A stretch of DNA of 64,000 nucleotides, from positions 653,158-717,157 of the forward strand of contig CAVZZJ010000007.1 in the NCBI GenBank assembly GCA_963779735.1, written 5' to 3'. Made by a program: the position numbers and the translations under genes. Below, piece by piece: positions 55,570 to 63,962 of the stretch; positions within the stretch are counted from its first letter, which is position 1, and each line of letters starts with the position of its first letter. The stretch is from Bog-473 sp963779735 (GTDB taxonomy: Bacteria > Actinomycetota > Acidimicrobiia > Acidimicrobiales > RAAP-2). The notes under the pieces were generated by a model. That model was given only the letters and a program-made list of their open reading frames with translations, searched no databases and was not told the origin of the DNA.

Positions 55570-56726
55570 CAGCCATCATCACCCGCGAACCGTTGACCTA
55601 TCCCGAGCCAGAGGCCCGCGCCTCGGTCTCGTGGATCGGCGACCTGGTCGCTCGAAAGCTGCACACCGATCCCAGGGCCACCGAACGGCTGGATCGTCAC
55701 CGCGCCGAGATGGACGTCTTGCGGCGGGAAGCCAATGAGCGCGCATTGCGTGGCCTTCGCTCCGCCGAGATCGAGGTCAGGACCGAACCAGGCCGAACGG
55801 TCGGATACGGAGGCTATTTTTCGCCACCCTGGTGGTGGGAGGCTCAGTTCGTGACGGCCAACCGCGCCGCCGCCGTTACGGCCAGTCTGGTCAACCACCA
55901 GCCCCTCGCCGATGGGATCGGCAGCGTTCATATTCCGGTACTTTCGACCGGAACCAACGTCGCCGGGGTGGGGGACACTGCCGCCGTGCCGACCGCCGAC
56001 GGCCTCGTCGATACGTCGACCACATCCAACGTGGTGACCATTGCCGGGATTGCCGATGTCAGCCTCCAGGCCCTTGAGCAGTCTCCGCAGAATGCAAGTC
56101 TGGACATGGCGTTCGCCACGGACCTCGGCGAAGCGTATGGCGCCGCCGTCGAAACGCAGCTCTATTACGGCGCCGGTTCGACGGCGCAAGAACTCACCGG
56201 GCTGTCGACCCTGAGCGGCATCACGTCGACGGTGTACACGTCCGACGCTCCGTCCGGTTCGACGTTGTGGCCCATGTTGATGCAATGCGCTGCGACCGTC
56301 AGCGATGCCCGAAAGCAGCCGATTCAGGCCTGGTTCATGCGCTCGGCGAGGCACTTCTGGCTGATGGGTCAGGAGGACTCGCAGGGACGTCCCTTCGGCC
56401 TCGCACCCTTCTATCTGGGGCGCGGGGACCCGTCCAGCGCAGATCCCGTGTCCGGCCTGGCTGGCCACCCCGTGTTCCTCAGTGAGGCGATCAGTTCTTC
56501 GCTGGTCAATGGCACGACGACAGGCTGCGATGAGATCTATGCGCTGCGCCCGTCCGACATCATGTTGCTCGAAGCGCCTCCGGTCATCGATGTATTCCGT
56601 GAGGTCCTCTCGGGAAGCCTGGGCGCTCGCATCCGTTTCCATGCCCGCTGCGCCCTGCTTACCCGCCGTGTCAGCGCAGTTGGTCGAGTGACGGGGTCGG
56701 GGATGCAAGTGGCGAGCAGCTATTGA
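55566..56726 (+). CDS. HK97-fold major capsid protein
   Basis: 386 residues. After an N-terminal region of ~110 residues (possible delta/scaffold part, ending near 'GRTVGYGGYFSPPWWW'), the coat domain has 'VSLQALEQSPQNASLDMAF', 'WFMRSARHFWLMGQEDSQGRP' and a C-terminal 'RFHARCALLTRRVSAVGRVTG' strand region. Actinobacterial phage coat proteins look like this. It is the last head gene; no portal, connector or tail gene follows. Confidence 0.88.
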   Translation: MTAIITREPLTYPEPEARASVSWIGDLVARKLHTDPRATERLDRHRAEMDVLRREANERALRGLRSAEIEVRTEPGRTVGYGGYFSPPWWWEAQFVTANRAAAVTASLVNHQPLADGIGSVHIPVLSTGTNVAGVGDTAAVPTADGLVDTSTTSNVVTIAGIADVSLQALEQSPQNASLDMAFATDLGEAYGAAVETQLYYGAGSTAQELTGLSTLSGITSTVYTSDAPSGSTLWPMLMQCAATVSDARKQPIQAWFMRSARHFWLMGQEDSQGRPFGLAPFYLGRGDPSSADPVSGLAGHPVFLSEAISSSLVNGTTTGCDEIYALRPSDIMLLEAPPVIDVFREVLSGSLGARIRFHARCALLTRRVSAVGRVTGSGMQVASSY

Positions 56727-57145
56727 TCTCGCTGACCGGTTTCCTAGTTCGCTACCGGTCGGCGCGACGCCGGGGGTTGGGGTGCCTGGACCTCACCCCG
56801 CCCTCGGCAACCTCTCACGGATCTGTCTCTCCGGATGGCGCCAGGTCCGTGACCGCCGGGGGCGCGGTGCCCGTCTACCTGCACCCGGCGAACTTTCGTC
56901 ATGGGTAGTGGTCCTGCGCCCACCCACGGCCCGCCGGGTGTGCGGGTGACACTTTCGTCCTTTCACACAGGCACGCCCGACTCCCCATTTACGTGCACGA
57001 TCGGGGCGCAGGTGGCAGCCAAGAACCACCCGCATCCCGACCCCGATCGTGGTGTCGTCTCAATGTCCGAAGTCCACGTCGGATGTCCGTCCCAATCTGG
57101 AATACTTGGGCTCGACGATTGCAAGAGCGCGGGAAAGGGAGCACC
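56727..57145. other. Gene-free gap between capsid gene and cargo
   Basis: About 420 bp with no protein-like frame. It separates the head genes from the cargo and probably carries the cargo promoter. A possible ribosome site AAAGGGAGCACC lies just before 57146. Confidence 0.5.
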
Positions 57146-58402
57146 ATGAACTACTCCTGGACTTTGCCTTTGAGTGTCGAGGCCATTCAGTGGAACCTTG
57201 CTGGGGACGAGTGGCTTCACTGGCTTTCCACGTGTGCCGCCGAACAGGCCTCTGGGCTTCAGGTTTCCGGGCAGAAGTTCGATGACACCACGCGCCCTTT
57301 TATCGAGGTGTCATGTATCGATGGCGATGGATCGCCCTCGGCTACCCACCTACTGCTGTTGCCATTGGAAGACGGCTTGGCCGTGTATCTGGGAGGTCGT
57401 CAAGACGGACTCGACGATGCCATCGCTTCGGTTTGGTCGGCAGTTGTCAAGTGCGCAACGAGTCGCGTCGGGCAGACATCAGAAGAAATCGAGTGGACCG
57501 CCATCATTGGCACGAGAGGAGAGGGGCGATATGGCGGACAGTTCGCGTTGGCCAGGAGGATCCACATTGGGCCATTTGAGCTGACACCAGGAGATCAAGC
57601 ACTCGTACATATGGGGCGAAGCCTGCTGGCTCCATCGCTTCACTCTGCCTCCATCGGATATTCGTGGCCGGTTTACGTTCGCGGTAGCCATCAGGGCTAC
57701 AGTTGGGCCGCAGCGGGCAAGGGGGCGGGTTTCGATCTTCGTCGGCTCTGCGCACTCTTATCCCTCGACCGCGACTATCACTGCTGGACGATCCTTGAGT
57801 CACCCACGCCACTCGCATTGGGCGAGCGGCGCTTGCCCGAGAGCGGACATGCTACGTACTCACCTACTCCGCAGGGACCCTTAAGTGGACCGCCTGATGA
57901 ACCATCAGAACTCTGGGAGCCGTCGAGTTGGTTGGCTGATGCATGGGATGAGATGGCACGGCGACCTTGGCTCGCGAACGCTGTCTTGATGCATCACGAG
58001 GGTCAGGTGACCGACGAGGAACACCCATCACTGGCGCTCGTTGCATACGTCAGCTCAATCGAGGCCATATCAAACCGTCTCTTCGATGACGTGCGATGTG
58101 AAAAGTGTGGCGCTCACCTCAATGTAGCAGCCCGTTTTCGTGAGACTCTCAGACTGGTCGTGCCTGCTGATCGGGCCGATCGATTGGCACCGGCATACAA
58201 CCGTCGATCAACAAGTGTTCACCAGGGCCGATTGCACGGTAGTGACAACGCTCCTGGAATGTTCGGGCTCATTTGGAATGATCCTGAGCGAGAATTCGAT
58301 CTACAAATAGTGCTCGGAATGCGTACCGCAAGTAAGGAGCTAATCATCCTTGCGCTACAGGGTCGACTTCCGGCGCGCAGGCGATTCGAGGAGGAGGGGT
58401 GA
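57146..58402 (+). CDS. HEPN-motif protein with Cys pair, candidate defence RNase
   Basis: 418 residues, no recognised N-terminal domain (~1-290; 'FELTPGDQALVHMGRSLLA' is one block). The C-terminal part resembles an ApeA-type HEPN domain: 'LVAYVSSIEAISNRLF', a Cys318-x2-Cys321 pair, then Arg354-x4-His359 in 'YNRRSTSVHQG'. HEPN Rx4H sites cut RNA in several abortive-infection and toxin systems. The position, as a single gene right after capsid genes in a mobile element, is typical of defence cargo. No antitoxin-like gene is next to it. Confidence 0.6.
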   Translation: MNYSWTLPLSVEAIQWNLAGDEWLHWLSTCAAEQASGLQVSGQKFDDTTRPFIEVSCIDGDGSPSATHLLLLPLEDGLAVYLGGRQDGLDDAIASVWSAVVKCATSRVGQTSEEIEWTAIIGTRGEGRYGGQFALARRIHIGPFELTPGDQALVHMGRSLLAPSLHSASIGYSWPVYVRGSHQGYSWAAAGKGAGFDLRRLCALLSLDRDYHCWTILESPTPLALGERRLPESGHATYSPTPQGPLSGPPDEPSELWEPSSWLADAWDEMARRPWLANAVLMHHEGQVTDEEHPSLALVAYVSSIEAISNRLFDDVRCEKCGAHLNVAARFRETLRLVVPADRADRLAPAYNRRSTSVHQGRLHGSDNAPGMFGLIWNDPEREFDLQIVLGMRTASKELIILALQGRLPARRRFEEEG

Positions 58403-58554
58403 CCCTCGTTTTTTTGGGATCGTCCCATCGCAACCGGGCCAGTTCGTGTGCCGCGACGGGCCCCGTATAGGCGTGGTCAGATGTCGAGAAGTGGGCGAAG
58501 GCGACAGCGCCCGAGATAGTGAAGAATGGGAAGGTCGACCTTAAAGGAGCCTTG

Positions 58555-59184
58555 ATGCCAAACCCCACCTTTTCCCACAGCCGGTATCTCGGGGGGCTTC
58601 CGAACACGAAAGAGGGCCGCGAGGGAAACCTGGTCTGGGATGACGAGTGCATCGGGATCGGGGTTCTCAACCCAAAGCGGGACGTAGTTCGTTGGGAAGA
58701 AGTAGCGCAGATCGGCTACGAATCCGAAACGATCAAGAAATCGCGGCTAGGAAAGGCAGTGGTCTTCGGCGTGTTCGCCCTGGCGGCTAAGTCGTCAAGG
58801 AATGATGCCACCGTCACCCTGTTCCTAAAGGATGGCAATATCGCGGTCTTTCAAGTCAAGAACAAGCAGAGCTCGGCGGTAAGGGCCAAGCTCAGTCCGT
58901 TCGCTGTGGCCGCGGGAGTCAGTTGCGCTGATGATGCCGTGGCCCAGACAAACACGACAAAGACCGCGGACCAAGTCTCCGATCTCGTGGCCCCAACCCA
59001 ATCGGGCGCAGTAACTGACGAGCAGAAACTCGGCTCGGCGTCATTAACGTCGTCCGGCCCAGCGGCTTCAGTTTCCCTGGCCGACGAGCTGGCAAAGCTC
59101 AAGGGCCTTCTAGACGGTGGGGTCCTTACCGACGAGGAGTTCGCCGCCGCCAAGCAGCGCCTTATTACGCCTCCGCCCGCCTAG
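58555..59184 (+). CDS. PH-like plus SHOCT domain protein
   Basis: 209 residues from the ATG at 58555 with AAAGGAG upstream. The N-terminal half ('VRWEEVAQIGYESETIKKS', 'VTLFLKDGNIAVFQVKNKQ') looks like a bacterial PH (YokE-like) fold; one hydrophobic patch ('AVVFGVFALAA') may touch membrane. The last 30 residues are a SHOCT domain ('LAKLKGLLDGGVLTDEEFAA'). SHOCT proteins are often membrane- or oligomer-linked; the role is unknown. It is convergent with the genes starting at 59274. Confidence 0.68.
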   Translation: MPNPTFSHSRYLGGLPNTKEGREGNLVWDDECIGIGVLNPKRDVVRWEEVAQIGYESETIKKSRLGKAVVFGVFALAAKSSRNDATVTLFLKDGNIAVFQVKNKQSSAVRAKLSPFAVAAGVSCADDAVAQTNTTKTADQVSDLVAPTQSGAVTDEQKLGSASLTSSGPAASVSLADELAKLKGLLDGGVLTDEEFAAAKQRLITPPPA

Positions 59185-59194
59185 TCCCCACAAG

Positions 59195-59242
59195 CCCTCC
59201 GGCGTGCACCTCACACGACCACACCGGCTTGCAACCGGAGGG
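59195..59242. terminator. Possible bidirectional terminator hairpin
   Basis: CCCTCCGG (59195-59202) and CCGGAGGG (59235-59242) form a perfect 8-bp stem with a 32-base loop between convergent genes. There is no T-run, so this is only suggestive. Confidence 0.35.
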
Positions 59243-59273
59243 TGATACCACGGCGCCTTTCTGAGTAGGCGGG

Positions 59274-59870
59274 CTAGGCTCCGCCCTCGGCGTCCAGGTC
59301 GACGGGCAGCGAGTCGAAGATGCTGTCCACCTTTGACTCATGCTCGCGATCCACGAGGAACTGCCGGCGACCGCTCACGGAGTACGGGACGCCCGTGGCG
59401 TCGAGCAGTCGGGCCAGCCTGACTCGCTGGTCGGGAGTCAGGGCGCTGATTTCATATTCGACCTGGTCCTCGGGGGCGGCGTGTCGCGGTATGGAGGTGA
59501 AGCCCGTACCTGGATCGCTCGACGTGGCGTGTCGGGGCCGGGACGCGGTCGTCGTGTCCGTCCCGTCGCTGTCAGCGTCGTCGGGATAGCTGGCCGCTCG
59601 TCGCTCCAGGAGGGACTGCTGCGCGGCCATCCGACCGACGTAGTGCGCCGACATGTACCGCCTGATGACCCTCAACAGCCACAGGCTGACCACGAACACC
59701 ACGGGTGCGAGCCACACCACCACGTTCCCGTGGAACTCGATGTCCTGCGACGTGCAGGTGTGAGTGGAGTTGAAGCAGTAGACGCCCTTGAACCCGTGCG
59801 CGAGACCGAGGAGCCAGATGCCCGCCGCTCCGATGGCAACGATCCACAGTGCCGTCCGCGCTAGTCGCAC
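59274..59870 (-). CDS. Two-helix membrane protein
   Basis: 198 residues. Helices at about 5-25 ('ALWIVAIGAAGIWLLGLAH') and 50-68 ('VVWLAPVVFVVSLWLLRVI') flank a short outer loop with a Cys pair ('CFNSTHTC'). The rest is a polar cytoplasmic domain ending 'YSVSGRRQFLVDREHESKVD', similar to flagellar/secretion-type 'SVxGRxxFLV' motifs. No family firmly recognised. The start overlaps the end of the upstream nuclease gene by 10 bp. Confidence 0.58.
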   Translation of the reverse strand: MRLARTALWIVAIGAAGIWLLGLAHGFKGVYCFNSTHTCTSQDIEFHGNVVVWLAPVVFVVSLWLLRVIRRYMSAHYVGRMAAQQSLLERRAASYPDDADSDGTDTTTASRPRHATSSDPGTGFTSIPRHAAPEDQVEYEISALTPDQRVRLARLLDATGVPYSVSGRRQFLVDREHESKVDSIFDSLPVDLDAEGGA

Positions 59871-61409
59871 CGGCGTGCGAGCCTAGACCAGGCTGGCAAC
59901 CGTTCGTCGAGATCCTCGAGGTGGTGGACCTGTTCGATGAGGTCTGCCAGCGAGGAGGCCGGATAGGAAGATGCCATCCATGCCTCGGTGTACCCGTCGA
60001 ACGTGCCGGCCACCTCGGTCGAGCCCACCACGGCACCGTTGGCCTCGAGCATCTTCAGAATGGCGACCTCCCAGCCGCGGGCGAGGTTCCCGTCCATGGG
60101 ACCTCGGAGATCGACGTCGACCCATCCCCGGCTTCGGTGCTTCACCAAACGCTCGGCGGGTACGTTCGTGATGCCGATCTGGAGCAGGCCCCAGTCAGGC
60201 TGGGCCAGGAGATAGAGCCAGCCGGGTCGGGACGGGTCGAACCCCGTCTTGGCACATGACGGGCAGCCACGTCCGTTGCTCCGGTGGTCGACCGTCGCCG
60301 TCCATTCGTGGCCGAGTCCGCAAAGCCAGCCGCGCTTCTTGCTGCTGTGCCGGGTGACGGTCGTGGGGTCCCAGCCCACGGCTTCGGCGGCCAGCTCAGG
60401 GTCCGTCGTGGCGAGGTCGTTGAAACCGACCAGTACCTTCTGGCCAGCGCACACGGGGCACCCGCTCAGCATGTGGGAGCGACTGTTCGGTGCGGCATCC
60501 CAGTCGTGGCCGAATGAGCAGCGCCATGCTCGCTTGGCGTTGCTGCCGCGGTTGACGGTGGTCGGGTCCCAGTCCACCGCCTCTGCAGCCAGCTCGGGGT
60601 CAGTGGTGGCCAAGTCGTTGAACCCGACAAGGACCTGCTTGCCCGCGCAGAACGGGCAACCGGCGCCGACCACCCGGTCGGGGATGCGTGCCGTGTACGA
60701 GTGCCCCAACGAGCACGTCCATCCCAGCCGACGACCGCTACCCCGCGAGTAGGTCGTGGGGTCCCAACCCTCGGCTTCAGATGCCAGCTCAGGGTCGGTG
60801 GTGACCAGGTCGTTGTAGCCCATCAGTACCTGATTCCCCGAGCAGTAGGGACAACCGCGGCCTCCCGTCCGGTGGGCGATCGAGGCTTCGTACTGGTGTC
60901 CAGCGGAACAACACCACGGCTTCTTCTGGTGGCTCTTCCCCCGCACTGTGGCGGGGTCCCACCCGTCTGCCTCGGCGGCAACGTCAGGATGGGTTGTGGC
61001 CAGGTCGTTGTACCCGACCAGGACCCGGCGCCCGGAGCAGATAGGGCAACCACTCCCTGCAACGCGGCTGTAGACGGCGGCCTCCCAGTGGTGTCCGCGG
61101 CGTGCATTCCCAGGCCCCGACGAACGCACTGCCCCTAGTGACCGTCGTGGGATCCCAGTCGATGGCCTCGGCGGCCAGCTCAGGGTCCGTCGTCGCGAGG
61201 TCGTTGAACCCGACCAGTACCTTCTTACCGGCGCACACGGGGCACCCCGTTCCTCGCTGACGGTTATTGAGGATGGCGTGCCACCGATGTCCAAGGCTGC
61301 ACCGCCAGCCCAGCTTCTGGGCCGACCGAGGTAAGGGTCCAGTCGGGTCCCACCCATCTGCCTCGGCGGCGAGAGCCGGGTGCGAGATCGAAAGAGGGAC
61401 GTCCGCCAC
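59861..61409 (-). pseudogene. Zinc-ribbon-repeat GIY-YIG nuclease, frameshifted
   Basis: Six ~70-residue units of the form C..GH.W......R....GCP.C followed by 'VLVGFNDLATTDPELAAEA'. They end in a GIY-YIG-like domain: 'WLYLLAQPDWGLLQIGIT', Arg in 'AERLVKHR', Glu in 'EVAILKMLEANG'. The first one and a half units are in a different frame from the rest; the break is at about 61095-61110, where one extra base would join 'GAWECTPR' to 'GHHWEAAVY'. The start is uncertain (GTG at 61409 proposed). Repeated ribbons likely bind DNA and direct the nuclease. Confidence 0.72.
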
Positions 61410-61614
61410 TCCAGGAATCCTACGGAACAGGGTGCTCTGGACGATTGGATTCAATACGAAGCGGCAGTTCGCCTCGCTCCCACCAGCTCCCCAGCGTGCC
61501 CATCGCACGACCACGCTAGCGAGTTGGTGTCCCCGCTGTATATGGCTCCGCACCTGGGTAGCCGCACCTGATCCATCATTTGGTATACCTGCGTTGGCAG
61601 GAAAGGCGGTGGGT

Positions 61615-62322
61615 ATGAGCGATACCTCGCAGGGCGAAGGCTGGTGGCTCGCCAGCGACGGGAAGTGGTATCCGCCACAGTCCTATTCGTCGCCACCACC
61701 CCCCCCTCCGCCACCCGCGATGGCTGCTTCCACGGCCAATCCGGTTCCTGGCACGCCGAAGCGCGGTCCCGCCCACAAGGCCCAGTCAGGACCAAAGCGC
61801 CCCTGGTACAAGAGTCCCTGGTTCATCATCCTCGCAATCGTGTTCGTGGCAGTCGTCATCCTGGCGGTGGCGGGCTCGTCGAAGAAGCACAATCCCTCGG
61901 GAAGCTCAACTACCGTGACCACCGCGGCAACGGCGACGAAGGCCACGACAGCCTCAACGGCCCCGCCAACAACAACCACGGCCCCGGCAACAACAACCAC
62001 GGCCCCGCCCACGACCACGACGACCACACCGCCGACGACGACGGTTGCCGTCAAGGGAGTTGTCATGACGATCACGGGGAGCGGGACGGCCGTCATCACC
62101 GTCACCATCGTCGACCAGGGGGGCGAGTCCCAGCACAACGACGTCGAGCCGCTACCGTATTCGATCACGCTCACCGATAACCCCAGCATCTACGGGATCG
62201 TCGCCCAGTCGTCAAATGGTGCGACCAACGCCATCATCTCGTGCTCAATCAAGGCTCCGGGCAAGAAGCCACTGACCAGCAGCTCGAGCGGTCCGTACGC
62301 CGTGGTGGATTGCACGGGATGA
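61615..62322 (+). CDS. Membrane-anchored protein with GWW-DGKWYPP module
   Basis: 235 residues from the ATG at 61615. The DUF2510-like 'GEGWWLASDGKWYPPQS' start, a Pro run, one membrane helix ('WFIILAIVFVAVVILAVAG'), a long Thr/Ala linker and an outer C-terminal domain of ~80 residues. This layout is common in Acidimicrobiia-like genomes. The outer domain is not recognised. A hairpin (62327-62341) follows the stop. Confidence 0.68.
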   Translation: MSDTSQGEGWWLASDGKWYPPQSYSSPPPPPPPPAMAASTANPVPGTPKRGPAHKAQSGPKRPWYKSPWFIILAIVFVAVVILAVAGSSKKHNPSGSSTTVTTAATATKATTASTAPPTTTTAPATTTTAPPTTTTTTPPTTTVAVKGVVMTITGSGTAVITVTIVDQGGESQHNDVEPLPYSITLTDNPSIYGIVAQSSNGATNAIISCSIKAPGKKPLTSSSSGPYAVVDCTG

Positions 62323-62326
62323 AAAA

Positions 62327-62341
62327 CCGCCACGGTGGCGG
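62327..62341. terminator. Short hairpin terminator
   Basis: CCGCCA, CGG loop, TGGCGG, flanked by AAAAA on the left and GTTTG on the right. A compact stem right after the stop at 62322 suits a terminator. Confidence 0.45.
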
Positions 62342-62420
62342 GTTTGGGCATTGATAGCCACCAGTCCACCGCTGGCAGCGTCCACCCCAGGGGCACGGCC
62401 GCAGTCCTAACCTTGCGCCG

Positions 62421-62641
62421 GTGCTAGATCCAAAAGAGGCGCTGCTGCGATGGCTCATGTACTCCGGCCGCGGCGAAGACCTCCCCGACTCGCGGGAAAT
62501 CTTCCACCGTGGGCCGTGGATGCGCTCGGGCTGGTCCGGGAGGAGTGCCTCGACTACGCGGTGCCCCGGAGCGAGCTGGTGGGCATCTGGGGCGGGACCA
62601 GTGCGAGGGAGCGCGCGACGCGGCTGGAGCGGGCGGCGTGA
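62421..62641 (+). pseudogene. Small hypothetical protein, probably frameshifted
   Basis: The first frame begins 'MLDPKEALLRWLMYSGRGED' from 62421; the second, to 62641, reads 'VDALGLVREECLDYAVPRSE' and 'LVGIWGGTSARERATRLERA'. Each half looks protein-like, and a one-base change near 62505-62515 would fuse them into ~73 residues. No family recognised. Confidence 0.3.
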
Positions 62642-62649
62642 GCCGCGAT

Positions 62650-62997
62650 TCAGAACTCGTCGGGGTCCTCGATGACGAATAGTGCTGTGGCGTCCTCTAT
62701 GACCTCGCCGTCACCACCCACCGCGTAGATGCGGGTGCCCGTTTCCATGTCGCACTGCTTGCAGTGCCAGAAGGTCCCTGCGGCGGCCACGGGAGCCTCG
62801 ATCAAGCGGCCCATCGGCTCGTGGTCGTTTCCACGGACCGGACACGGCGGAGCGGATCCGGCTTTCGCCTTGGCCGCATCGCCCATGACCTTGGCAACGT
62901 CCTGGCCGTAGTCCGTACCCCCGGGCGGAATGAAGTGGGCCGCTGTCCCCGTCGTGTCCACCACGATCTCGTCGTTCGGTCCGGTGTCGTCGGTCAT
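62650..62997 (-). CDS. Small hypothetical zinc-ribbon-like protein
   Basis: 115 residues. Acidic N-terminus, then 'CPVRGNDHEPMGRLIEAPV' and 'WHCKQCDMETGTRIY', which could form a zinc ribbon. No family recognised. The ATG at 62997 is preceded by GGAAGGGACC. Confidence 0.55.
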   Translation of the reverse strand: MTDDTGPNDEIVVDTTGTAAHFIPPGGTDYGQDVAKVMGDAAKAKAGSAPPCPVRGNDHEPMGRLIEAPVAAAGTFWHCKQCDMETGTRIYAVGGDGEVIEDATALFVIEDPDEF

Positions 62998-63045
62998 GGG
63001 CTGAGGTCCCTTCCGTCGCCGGAATCGTAGCTCCCGCCCCGTGGG

Positions 63046-63634
63046 TCAAACTTCGTGGAGCTGCTGGGCTGCCTCGGTCGGCAGGGTCCACCATCCCTGG
63101 TGCCCCCGGATCGGGATGGGCTCATCGAGCGGTCGAGGGTTGGCGAGCACGAAGTGAAAGTGATCGGGCTCTGCCCACTTTGAAGGGTGGTCGCGGGTGC
63201 AGTCGGCGAGCTCGACAGTCCCGAGAAGCGCGGACGTCGGGGCATCCTTGAAGTTGTACTGGCGCGCTAGATCACGCTCGATCCTCTTCCCCGCGTGGAT
63301 TCGCGATCACCCCGCGGTGATGCGTGCGCCACGTTCTGTTCTCGACGTCTTTCTGCCCCGACATGATGAGACTCGCCCAGGGTTGACGGATGGTCAGTGC
63401 CTTGATTCGGAGCGCAGGCAAACGTCGTGTCTCACGCGCCCAGCGTTCAACGTCTGCCCATGCCCAACATGCGCGGCGCCCGACTTCCCAGCGCGGTTCG
63501 GGGAGCTGCTTTCGACTGTGCCACTTGTACGCGGTCGTCTCGGGCACGTTGAGCGCGTCAGCGATCTCGGGCAGCCCCATGGGCGTCATGGGGTCGTTTC
63601 GGAGCGTCAGAGTCTTTGACTTGATCACAGTCAC
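63046..63634 (-). pseudogene. HTH plus ASCH-domain protein, frameshifted
   Basis: The first frame has an HTH ('MGLPEIADALNVPETTAYKW') and the ASCH start 'LTIRQPWASLIMSGQKDVEN'. A second frame continues the ASCH domain to 63046: 'IHAGKRIERDLARQYNF', 'LLGTVELADCT' and 'HFHFVLANPRPLDEPIPIRG'. One base too many at about 63300 breaks 'GVIAIHAGKRI'. ASCH domains bind RNA or act on modified nucleosides; this may be a regulator or effector. It is the last cargo gene before the right att site. Confidence 0.72.
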
Positions 63635-63684
63635 GACTCTACGTGCTGCCCAGGGAGCAACGGGGAAGCTGCCCGAGCTGCGAC

Positions 63685-63802
63685 GACCGCCTAGGGGCGA
63701 CCCTAGACGTCCCTCAGAGCATTCTGAGCGCGTTTCCCCTGGTCGGCGGTGCCCCGCAGTGATTGTGCGTCTGAGCGATTTAGACCGCCTAGGGGCGACC
63801 CT
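63685..63802. repeat. 20-bp direct repeat pair near right att site
   Basis: GACCGCCTAGGGGCGACCCT occurs at 63685-63704 and 63783-63802, with a palindromic CCTAGG inside each copy. GGGGAGC and GCTCCCC motifs cluster around them up to 63913. Probably binding sites for an element protein (Xis, Int or regulator). Confidence 0.7.
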
Positions 63803-63890
63803 GGGGAGCCCTCGGTTCGAGTCTGAAGGGCTCGGGAACGAGCACTCGCGCCCCTGGGGAGCAGCGAACTCCGAGGGTCATCCTTCGCCC

Positions 63891-63913
63891 AATCGCTCCC
63901 CCAAATGCTCCCC
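63891..63913. repeat. Right arm-type repeat pair AATCGCTCCCC / AAATGCTCCCC
   Basis: Two 11-bp units, one base apart (63891-63901 and 63903-63913), in the same orientation as the left pair at 48160-48181. They lie 50 bp inside the right core. Confidence 0.55.
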
Positions 63914-63962
63914 ACCCCGATTTTCGACGGTTTCGGCACCTTAAAAAGTGCCTCTGAGCTGC

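Noticed and set aside
56727..57145. Looked for a portal or head-tail connector gene after the capsid gene
   Set aside because: No frame longer than about 80 codons and no motif on either strand.
63803..63840. GGTTCGAGTC sequence resembling a tRNA T-loop
   Set aside because: The flanking bases do not form a T-stem, and no acceptor or anticodon arm can be drawn.
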